DNA of 6,258 bases, from contig CAUJFU010000100.1 of assembly GCA_963169055.1 (NCBI GenBank), forward strand, positions 1 to 6,258. Direction: 5' to 3'. The position numbers were made by a program, and so were the translations under genes. The notes under the pieces are model-generated. The model was given only the letters and a program-made list of their open reading frames with translations. It did no database searches and was not told where the DNA came from. Positions 1-5,342 of the stretch are shown piece by piece (position 1 is the stretch's first letter; the number at the start of each line of letters is the position of its first letter). Source of the stretch: Myxococcota bacterium (GTDB lineage Bacteria; Myxococcota_C; UBA6777).

Positions 1-346
1 AAACATTGTGCAACAAATTCTGGGTGATACACCGGTGTCTTTGCATCTGTGCAGTATGTTTGTACGGTTTTTCGCTACATTTGGCGGGCTCGATGCGAAG
101 GGTGACGCCTCCCTCGGTGAAACTGACACCTTCTTGGCGAATACGGACACAGGCCGCAGCATCGGCTCCAAAGAGCTTCTCAAAGTTGTTGCCTTGTTTT
201 TGTTCTGCGGTGGCGCAACGATGGATGTAGGCGCAGTTGGCTTGTATACCGCGTTCGCACGCAGCTTGGGGCGTGAGCGGGCCGCAGGCGACCAAAGAGA
301 CACACACAAAGAAAAAACCGCTAACAGAAAATAGCCATGTTCTCAT
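1..346 (-). CDS. Cys-rich lipoprotein, N-terminal part (3' end beyond window)
   Basis: Translating the minus strand from the ATG at 346-344 gives an open frame of 115 codons that runs off the left edge without a stop, so the C-terminus is missing. The first 21 residues form a lipoprotein signal peptide: MRT, a hydrophobic stretch rich in Phe and Val, then the lipobox LVAC with the lipidated Cys at residue 21. The mature part continues as CGPLTPQAAC and has six more Cys in view (about residues 30, 38, 44, 66, 90 and 106), which suggests disulfides outside the cytoplasm. The start is supported by a good ribosome-binding site (AAAGGTG) 7-8 bases upstream. It is probably anchored in the outer membrane or the periplasmic face of the inner membrane. 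I do not recognise the family; Cys-patterned small lipoproteins of this sort are common in Myxococcota-like genomes, but that is only a resemblance. The plus-strand frames over this stretch have no comparable signal and look like shadows. Confidence 0.77.
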   Translation of the reverse strand, partial: MRTWLFSVSGFFFVCVSLVACGPLTPQAACERGIQANCAYIHRCATAEQKQGNNFEKLFGADAAACVRIRQEGVSFTEGGVTLRIEPAKCSEKPYKHTAQMQRHRCITQNLLHNV

Positions 347-581
347 CTCAAACACCTTTCTTTTCTACACAGATCTTGTTTTTTGAAACATTTGCTCCGC
401 ACGTTTGCACTCGCTGCGGGCCTCGATCGGACGGTCAAGGGTTATAGCGAATCGATCCGAAAAGATCCAGATAGGAACCCCCCCACCTGTTGCGATGGCT
501 TAGGATATACCATGCTTCCAAGTCGCGCTCACGGTTCTCGGAGAGGGCCACGAACAAAGAGCGCATACTCGTCGGGATGGC
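347..581. other. Intergenic region between the eis-like gene and the Cys-rich lipoprotein gene
   Basis: I see no convincing gene in these 235 bases. On the minus strand there is a weak sigma70-like pair: TATAAC at 446-441 as a possible -10, with TGGATC 17 bases upstream (469-464) as a poor -35. This could drive the lipoprotein gene, but only half of the -35 bases match. A 10-base direct repeat (GATGGCTTAG on the plus strand) occurs at 494-503 and again at 576-585, where it covers the stop codon of the eis-like gene. No hairpin followed by a T-run was found after that stop, so no intrinsic terminator is called. A C7 run lies at 478-484. Confidence 0.4.
353..359 (-). promoter_or_regulatory. Ribosome-binding site of the Cys-rich lipoprotein gene
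   Basis: On the minus strand this reads AAAGGTG and lies 6 bases before the ATG at 346. It is a good partial match to the Shine-Dalgarno consensus. It decides the start at 346, because the nearby ATG at 338-336 reads into a stop after five codons. Confidence 0.6.
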
Positions 582-1796
582 TTAGAACATATCAGGCGTC
601 CAAGGCTCCCCGCCTGCAAACAAGAGCGCCAACCCTGCCAAGGCATCGGATGGACCGTGTAAGAGGCCCATTTGTTCGAGTGAATAGGGAGAAAGATAAC
701 CCGTGTATAACGAAGACAACCCTTGGACTTGGAGCGTAACGGTTTTGGCATCGGGGGTGGCTTCTGTGACGCTGGCTAGGCCGTTTTCCACGATCAGCCT
801 CCAACATCCGCGATTCCAAGGCAAGCAAGGATCTTCCACGCGCAGGCTGACTTGCATCGAGAGGGCAGGAGAATAACCGCGCTTGCGCAAGGCTTCCACC
901 ACATCGACGATCCGCGTCATCCACGTCAAAGAGACATCGATCTCCCATTGATGTTGATCGAGCATCGCCAACATCGGCTCTGCGCGTGGGCCGTGCCATC
1001 GCACAAATTCCATGTGCGATCGGTGATCTGCCACAAAGCACCAGATCTGGCGCATCGCTTCGGGCGTCGTGGCTTGCCAATCGCGGATCTCTAGGCGTCC
1101 TCGGAATTGATCTGGGATCCGCACGTGATCGCATACGACGTATCCTTCGGCTTTTCCATCACGTTCGATGACATACACATCGCGGGTTTGTTTTCCTCCC
1201 GGCTTCAGAAAGCAGCGATCCCACATCCAATCGCTTCGCTCCAAATGCCCGTTGGTCCGTTCTGCCCGAGCGCGATACAACGGTTCCAATACCTCGCGCA
1301 GCATCTCCATCGAACCAGACAGTCCTCGTACACGCAGAGCTGTTCGTTTTGCCGGATGTAGCTCGGAGATCGGTTGCCTGTACCAAACCATCGTTCCTGC
1401 GCTCCCGTAGCCTACAGACTGATACACTCGCTGCGTAGCGGGGTACAACGAAGCCAGCGGGATGCCTGCTTCTCGTAGCTCTGCGAGGTTGGAAGTCAGC
1501 ATGGTGTGTGCAACCCCGTACATCCGCGCATCTGGACGAATCCCCACCGCTCGAATCGCCCCCATCGGTACGCTTCGGCCTCCAAACCACTGCCCCATGT
1601 GGTGGCACGAAAGCCCTCCGACAACCTCTCCGTCCAACCGAGCGATCCGCAATCGCTCCACGCCTTCGCGTTCTGTCCAATCGTCTTCTTCCAATCGCGG
1701 AAACCACAACGATCTGCGCAAGGCATCTGCCAACGCCTTCAACTCTTCTTGATCTTGCACCGCGCTGATCTCGATCGAATGCTCCTGTTTCGTCAC
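582..1796 (-). CDS. eis: Eis-family GNAT N-acetyltransferase
   Basis: This 404-residue protein matches the Eis (enhanced intracellular survival) family in length and layout. Residues about 7-150 form the catalytic GNAT domain, about 150-295 a second GNAT-like domain, and about 296-404 an SCP2-like domain (LRVEDPCLPWNRGCWRL near 318-334). The acetyl-CoA-binding segment is AVGIRPDARMYGVAH (83-97), with the R-x-x-G-x-A loop. It is followed by RVYQSVGYG (123-131), where Tyr125 aligns with the general-acid Tyr of mycobacterial Eis. The protein ends in Phe (PWTPDMF); in that family the terminal Phe carboxylate acts as the catalytic base, so the active site looks intact. The start is a GTG with GGAGG five bases upstream. 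Mycobacterial Eis acetylates amines on aminoglycosides and lysine side chains; the natural substrate of most homologues, including this one, is unknown. It is probably cytoplasmic. It lies 329 bases downstream of the glycosyltransferase gene and probably has its own promoter, though none is clear. Confidence 0.88.
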   Translation of the reverse strand: MTKQEHSIEISAVQDQEELKALADALRRSLWFPRLEEDDWTEREGVERLRIARLDGEVVGGLSCHHMGQWFGGRSVPMGAIRAVGIRPDARMYGVAHTMLTSNLAELREAGIPLASLYPATQRVYQSVGYGSAGTMVWYRQPISELHPAKRTALRVRGLSGSMEMLREVLEPLYRARAERTNGHLERSDWMWDRCFLKPGGKQTRDVYVIERDGKAEGYVVCDHVRIPDQFRGRLEIRDWQATTPEAMRQIWCFVADHRSHMEFVRWHGPRAEPMLAMLDQHQWEIDVSLTWMTRIVDVVEALRKRGYSPALSMQVSLRVEDPCLPWNRGCWRLIVENGLASVTEATPDAKTVTLQVQGLSSLYTGYLSPYSLEQMGLLHGPSDALAGLALLFAGGEPWTPDMF

Positions 1797-1801
1797 AAAT
1801 G

Positions 1802-1806
1802 CCTCC
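1802..1806 (-). promoter_or_regulatory. Ribosome-binding site of the eis-like gene
   Basis: The minus strand reads GGAGG, then CATTT, then the GTG start at 1796. This near-ideal Shine-Dalgarno sequence and spacing is the reason for choosing a GTG start here. Confidence 0.75.
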
Positions 1807-1854
1807 GACTCTCTTTTTTAGGGGATGGTTTGATGGGTTGTTTGATTTGTTTTT

Positions 1855-1949
1855 GTGGGGTGCTACCCCACGCCCCGCAAGGGACTTGCGCCCCTTGACC
1901 CCGTATCGGCGGGGTGAACCTACATTTCCAAACAAACAGCGGCTCCGCT
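1855..1949. repeat. Cluster of four perfect inverted repeats, REP-like
   Basis: Four short palindromes follow one another. They are GTGGGG/CCCCAC (1855-1860 and 1866-1871, loop 5), CGCAAG/CTTGCG (1876-1881 and 1885-1890, loop 3), ACCCCG/CGGGGT (1898-1903 and 1910-1915, loop 6) and AGCGG/CCGCT (1938-1942 and 1945-1949, loop 2). A competing pairing also exists: AAGGG (1879-1883) with CCCTT (1892-1896), which excludes the second hairpin. The G/C-rich make-up and nested hairpins resemble dispersed REP-type intergenic repeats. A structured leader for the downstream eis-like gene is the other possibility. The hairpins are seen directly; the repeat-family idea is inference. Confidence 0.5.
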
Positions 1950-2125
1950 TGGCGTGGTGCGAACACGGCTTTTTTCTTGGCCTGCCTAGCCTCTGCCTTT
2001 TTGGAGGTGTTCGGCGTCTGGCTCTTTGACACGTCCCCCTAACGCATCATCCCCCCGCTCAGTTCGGGCCATCTCAGAATCGCAGGAAGCGCCTGTGTTG
2101 GGCTGTCGCGTTTCGTCTTTTCAGC

Positions 2126-4429
2126 CTATTCGTCTCGTGGGGGGTTACGTTTCGGGGGTTTGGGGTTGGATGATCCACGTTCGCTTGTTTCTTTTCCCTC
2201 GGTGTTTTTACGCCAAGGCTTCTGTTCGCCCGATCCGCCGGTGTTTTTACGCCAAGGCTTCTGTTCACCCGATCCGCCGGTGTTTTTACGCCAAGGCTTC
2301 TGTTCGCCTGAACCTTCGGTGTTTTTACGCCAAGGCTTCTGTTCGCCCGAGCCTTCGGTGTTTTTACGCCAAGGCTTCTGTTCACCCGAACCTTCGGTGT
2401 TTTTACGCCAAGGCTTCTGCTCGCCCGAACCTTCGGTGTTTTTACGCCAAGGCTTCTTTTCGCCCGAACCTTCGGTGTTTTTGCGCCAAGGCTTCTGCTC
2501 GCCCGAACCTTCGGTGTTTTTACGCCAAGGCTTCTGCTCGCCCGAACCTTCGGTGTTTTTGCGGCGTGGTAGCCGTTCACCGCCTGCTGCTGGGGGTTGG
2601 TTTGTGGAATGGGTTTCGTCGGCTTGTTTCGAGGGAGGACGCCACACCTCGATGGAGCCTGCGCGTTCTCCGCGTTCCGAAGATGCGGGGCGTCGCCCTT
2701 CCTCAGCACGTGGACGTGGGGCGTTCTCTCGATCGGAGAAACGAGGACGCGGCGAATCGCCGTCTTGACGGGGATAACGGGGTCTTGGGGAGTCGCCGTC
2801 TTGGCGGAACGTCCGAGGTCTTGGGGAGTCGCCATCTTGGCGGGGATAACGAGGTCTCGGTGAGTCGCCATCTTGGCGGAACGTCCGAGGTCTTGGGGAT
2901 TCACCATCTTGACGGGGATAACGGGGTCTTGGGGCATCGCTGTCTTGTGGAGTGTGGCGAGGTCTTGGGGAATCGCCATCTTGGCGGAACGTCCGAGGTC
3001 TTGGGGAGTCGCCATCTTGGCGGAATGTCCGAGGTCTTGGTGAATCGCCATCTGGTCGGAAAGTCCGAGGTCTTGGGGAGTCGCCATCTGGTCGGAATGT
3101 CCGAGGTCTTGGTGATTCGCCATCTTGTCGGAATGTCCGAGGTCTTGGGGTATCGCCATCTGGTCGATGTGACGGACGTTTTGGAGGGGGGCCGTCTGTG
3201 TGTGGTGTGGCGGATTCGTTATCGCGGGTTGTGGGTCGGCTTCGTTGCGAAGATGCGAAACGTTCGGATTGGCGGGGCTGTTCGGTGGCTTCGGATTGGA
3301 GGGTGGCCAAGATATCTCGGAGGGTGTCGGTGAGCTTGGGGGATTTGCTTGGGGGGAGTTGGTGCAATTTGTCTTTGTAGCGATCGAGCCGTTCGAGGAA
3401 GCCGTCGATGGTGGTGCGATTGAGTTTGGTGTGTGTTTCACCGACGCCCATTTTTTCGATGTATTGGCCGCAAACCCATTGTTCAAAGTGATCTTTTTGT
3501 GGGACGACGAGGGTGGGTTTTCGTAGAGCGATGGCATCGGCCAGTTGAGAAGCATCGCCTTGTAGGATCACGGCTTTGGCGCGTGGGAGGTCTTGTTGCC
3601 AAGCTTCGGTGTTGGCGACGGAATAAGATACATAGGCATCGGAGTTGGGAAGCATGGCGCGTGCAGCAGCGGCTTCTTCTTCGGGGGAGCGAGAGGGGGG
3701 AGCAGAGCGCCGTCTGCGCATGGTGGCACCTTCGCCGTCAAGGGATTCTTCCTGCTTGATCTCACGAGGTCTTTCGACGCGGACAGGGTAGTGGACACGG
3801 ACGCGGATTTGCTGTTCAAGGAAAGGGCGAACGTCTTCTTCGACGCCTTGCCAGCCGACCAAAAGCAGCCATCCTTCATCAGAAGTGTCGGTGTTTGGGG
3901 CATCGGTGAAGGTGGATATCGGTTGACAAAGCAACACTTCGGGGCGGATGGGTAGGGCATCGAAAAAGACGGGTAGGAGAAACCAGCGGGGTTCAAAGCT
4001 GCGTTGGCGGAGTTCTTCGCGCAAGGAGCGGAGTTGTTCGAGAGCAAAGGGAGGGAGCGTGATGCTGAGGCGGGTGGTTTCAAAGGCATGCTTGGGATCG
4101 ATGCAGACGGTCGGGATGTTCAGGCGTTGTGCGACTTTTCCTACAAAGTCTTCGCCGTCGATGATCGCGCAAAGCGGGCGAAAATAGTCCATTCTTCCGA
4201 GGAGTGCGCGGTTTTTTTCAATGGTCATGGCGGCCATCTCTTCGGGGGGGCAGTGTCGAGGGATGGCGATCTGAAAGGTTTCAAGGACATAGGGTGTCCA
4301 TGCGTCGGTAAAACGGTTGCGAGTGACAAGGAAGACTTCGTGTCCTTGTTCTTTGCAAAAGCGGAGCAGCGCTTCAGCGCGCATCAAACGGTCATTTCCG
4401 ACCAAGCTAGTTGCGAATACGATCTTCAT
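2126..4429 (-). CDS. Probable GT-B-fold glycosyltransferase with long tandem-repeat tail
   Basis: This 767-residue protein starts MKIVFATSLVG and continues into HEVFLVTRNRF, as expected for the first Rossmann half of a GT-B glycosyltransferase (MurG/GT28- or GT1-like). The second half shows the donor-binding region at about 285-330: AKAVILQGDASQLADAI, then KPTLVVPQKDHFEQW and YIEKMGVGE. The usual GG-x-GT-x-E loop is altered to QGDASQLAD, so sugar-donor use is unproven. A charged insert rich in Arg, Glu and Ala (about 217-258) separates the halves. From about residue 380 the protein becomes low-complexity: twelve 12-residue units (420-563), a degenerate unit (564-574), a linker (575-622), nine 13-residue units (623-739) and a basic end. 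No signal peptide or membrane helix is evident, so it is probably cytoplasmic, perhaps membrane-associated through its basic tail. The ATG at 4429 is preferred because GAGG precedes it and the fold begins there. The frame stays open upstream to 4657, but that stretch is Pro/Arg-rich filler and overlaps the upstream gene. Coding is near certain; the enzyme class is likely, and the substrate is unknown. Confidence 0.8.
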   Translation of the reverse strand: MKIVFATSLVGNDRLMRAEALLRFCKEQGHEVFLVTRNRFTDAWTPYVLETFQIAIPRHCPPEEMAAMTIEKNRALLGRMDYFRPLCAIIDGEDFVGKVAQRLNIPTVCIDPKHAFETTRLSITLPPFALEQLRSLREELRQRSFEPRWFLLPVFFDALPIRPEVLLCQPISTFTDAPNTDTSDEGWLLLVGWQGVEEDVRPFLEQQIRVRVHYPVRVERPREIKQEESLDGEGATMRRRRSAPPSRSPEEEAAAARAMLPNSDAYVSYSVANTEAWQQDLPRAKAVILQGDASQLADAIALRKPTLVVPQKDHFEQWVCGQYIEKMGVGETHTKLNRTTIDGFLERLDRYKDKLHQLPPSKSPKLTDTLRDILATLQSEATEQPRQSERFASSQRSRPTTRDNESATPHTDGPPPKRPSHRPDGDTPRPRTFRQDGESPRPRTFRPDGDSPRPRTFRPDGDSPRPRTFRQDGDSPRPRTFRQDGDSPRPRHTPQDSDAPRPRYPRQDGESPRPRTFRQDGDSPRPRYPRQDGDSPRPRTFRQDGDSPRPRYPRQDGDSPRPRFSDRENAPRPRAEEGRRPASSERGERAGSIEVWRPPSKQADETHSTNQPPAAGGERLPRRKNTEGSGEQKPWRKNTEGSGEQKPWRKNTEGSGEKKPWRKNTEGSGEQKPWRKNTEGSGEQKPWRKNTEGSGEQKPWRKNTEGSGEQKPWRKNTGGSGEQKPWRKNTGGSGEQKPWRKNTEGKETSERGSSNPKPPKRNPPRDE
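2213..2563 (-). repeat. Nine-copy 39-bp in-frame tandem repeat (13 residues per unit)
   Basis: Nine head-to-tail units encode RKNTEGSGEQKPW, residues 623-739 of the glycosyltransferase, and a tenth partial unit (RKNTEG) follows. Copies are nearly identical in DNA. Most differences are synonymous in the coding frame (CGT/CGC, GGC/GGT, TCG/TCA, GAA/GAG). The only amino-acid changes are one Q to K (unit 3) and E to G in the last two full units, where the GAA GGT codon pair has become GGC GGA. There are no unique spacers, so this is not CRISPR. Such an array is expected to vary in copy number between strains. Confidence 0.95.
2708..3172 (-). repeat. Twelve-copy 36-bp in-frame tandem repeat (12 residues per unit) plus a degenerate unit
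   Basis: Twelve exact-length units (2741-3172) encode TFRQDGDSPRPR and variants, residues 420-563, followed by an 11-residue degenerate unit (FSDRENAPRPR, 2708-2740). The PRPR end is invariant. The first three residues vary: SHR in unit 1, TFR in units 2-6, HTP in unit 7, then alternating YPR and TFR in units 8-12. Units 1, 3 and 4 have P instead of Q at position 4. The alternation implies a 72-bp higher-order repeat in the C-terminal half of the array. The encoded segment is Arg/Pro/Asp-rich and probably disordered. Confidence 0.95.
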
Positions 4430-4435
4430 CAAAAA

Positions 4436-4439
4436 CCTC
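4436..4439 (-). promoter_or_regulatory. Ribosome-binding site of the glycosyltransferase gene
   Basis: The minus strand reads TTTGAGG, then TTTTTG, then the ATG at 4429. GAGG with six-base spacing is a good Shine-Dalgarno match and supports this start over the longer open frame that reaches 4657. Confidence 0.6.
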
Positions 4440-4563
4440 AAAGGCCCATTTATTTCGGGCAGATGTCGGCCCACCAAAGCAAGGCGGATCTTGTACGCCA
4501 AACCTGTGAGCGATCGGGAAGGATGGGAACTATGTTGGGAGTACGCGGTGTTAAAGTCTCGCG

Positions 4564-4609
4564 GTGACGTGCGTTTGGGTATGTTGGGTGGGTTTCGCCT
4601 GTGACGTGC
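4564..4609. repeat. Pair of 9-bp direct repeats just downstream of the second lipoprotein gene
   Basis: GTGACGTGC occurs at 4564-4572 and at 4601-4609, 37 bases apart start to start. It lies in the 181-base gap between the lipoprotein stop at 4611 and the glycosyltransferase start at 4429. Two same-orientation copies spaced near 3.5 helical turns could be a regulator-binding pair, but this is speculative. I found no clear -35/-10 pair nearby. Confidence 0.35.
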
Positions 4610-4610
4610 C

Positions 4611-5240
4611 TTAGCGGAGTGGGGTTGTGGGTGTTTCCAAGAACAGACGAACAACATAAGGGATCTTTTGTTGCGAGGGGATCAGTTCAGAGAACAAAAC
4701 GACCGCCCACCCGCGCTGAAGATAAAAGAAGCGTTTGGCCAGTCGGGTATGTTGTGGAAAGGGGATGGCTGCAAAGAGCTTTTGACGGACAGCGTTTTGG
4801 CGGATGGCTTCGGAAAGAAGCACGCGGTTGTCGGGATGGAGTATGGAGGAACAAGCTGGAAAAAGGTCGATTTGCACAACAAGGCTTTCGCGTTTTGGCG
4901 GGGATTGCGCGTTGGCGCGAGTGACCACTTCCTTCCAAAGAACGGAGTATAGGGGATTTCCATCAACATCTCCCCACGTTGAGCGATCGTCCGTCTGGCG
5001 GGAAGGTTTACCCCAAAGCGCTTCGACGCGTTCTTTCGGATCGCCAAGGCGCACGCCACCAACCGAAAAGTACTTGGCGGGGTATGTTGGGAGCTGATCC
5101 AAGACATAGGCTGCGATCAGATCGCGAGAGGGGGGCGCTCCATGCAACTGTTCTTGGGTGCGCAATATCGGACGGCATCCAAGGAGTCCAAAGGCAAAGC
5201 ACCAGACCATAAAAGTCCAAAGTCCCCGAAACATCGCCAT
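4611..5240 (-). CDS. Lipoprotein with a possible SmpA/BamE-like motif
   Basis: From the ATG at 5240 this is a 209-residue protein. It begins MAMFRG, has a hydrophobic core up to about residue 20, and a lipobox LLGC (19-22) with the lipidated Cys at 22. That signal peptide is why I chose 5240 over the in-frame ATG at 5321, which would place 27 Pro/His-rich residues before it. The ATG at 5234 is equally possible; neither has a strong Shine-Dalgarno sequence. The mature part carries FSVGGVRLGDPKERVEALWGKP (58-79), which resembles the G-(I/V)-x-x-G-x-x-x-x-x-V-x-x-x-x-G-x-P turn of SmpA/BamE-type lipoproteins. The rest alternates short hydrophobic and polar strands (such as ESLVVQIDLF, about 118-127), with a single further Cys at 130. 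It is probably periplasmic and membrane-anchored. The family link is a weak motif match, and no function is assigned. It starts 102 bases after the upstream lipoprotein gene. Confidence 0.75.
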   Translation of the reverse strand: MAMFRGLWTFMVWCFAFGLLGCRPILRTQEQLHGAPPSRDLIAAYVLDQLPTYPAKYFSVGGVRLGDPKERVEALWGKPSRQTDDRSTWGDVDGNPLYSVLWKEVVTRANAQSPPKRESLVVQIDLFPACSSILHPDNRVLLSEAIRQNAVRQKLFAAIPFPQHTRLAKRFFYLQRGWAVVLFSELIPSQQKIPYVVRLFLETPTTPLR

Positions 5241-5342
5241 TTGAAGATATGTAAGGTGGAGAAGAGCGTCAGGATGCGCGTGGGGGGGGAGACAAAAGGC
5301 AGGGGAGCAATAACGTGTCATCGAAGTCCAAATCGCCCGATA

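Larger units (their letters stand above)
1797..2125. other. 329-base intergenic region upstream of the eis-like gene
   Basis: This gap holds the eis ribosome-binding site (1802-1806), an A/C-rich stretch on the minus strand (about 1807-1854) and a cluster of four inverted repeats (1855-1949). From about 1950 to 2125, just after the glycosyltransferase stop, I see nothing definite. A 79-codon minus-strand frame (2032-1793) spans most of the gap and its TGA overlaps the eis GTG as GTGA. Its only usable upstream start is a GTG two bases after a G-run, and much of it is translated palindromic repeat, so I do not call it a gene. No T-run follows any of the main hairpins in the minus-strand direction, so none is a standard terminator for the glycosyltransferase transcript. 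Confidence 0.45.

Noticed and set aside
1855-1871. Rho-independent terminator at the GTGGGG/CCCCAC hairpin
   Set aside because: In the minus-strand direction of transcription the hairpin is followed by an A-run, not a T-run. The T-run lies on the wrong side.
1793-2032. 79-codon minus-strand frame whose stop overlaps the eis-like GTG start as GTGA
   Set aside because: The overlap suggests coupling, but the only early start is a GTG two bases after a G-run, with an in-frame stop just upstream. A large part of the product is translated palindromic repeat, and no domain is recognisable. It could be real, but the support is too thin.
2213-3172. CRISPR array or origin iterons, because of the 36- and 39-bp repeats
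   Set aside because: Repeats are directly contiguous with no unique spacers, are in frame inside a gene and encode a conserved unit. No cas or replication gene is nearby.
2026-3333. 435-codon plus-strand open frame with CFYAKAS-type repeats
   Set aside because: It is antisense to the two in-frame tandem arrays. Multiples-of-three periods keep the opposite strand open, and the unit differences are nonsynonymous in this frame but mostly synonymous in the minus-strand frame. No good ribosome-binding site or known domain was seen.
2074-3555. 493-codon minus-strand frame overlapping the glycosyltransferase
   Set aside because: It is another frame shadow of the same repeats, rich in Pro, Ser and Lys, and lacks a domain. 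The called frame has a clear GT-B-like N-terminal half.
4430-4657. N-terminal extension of the glycosyltransferase to a start at 4657
   Set aside because: The extra 76 residues are Pro/Arg/His-rich without structure, overlap the end of the upstream lipoprotein gene, and precede the natural MKIVFATS fold start that has its own ribosome-binding site.
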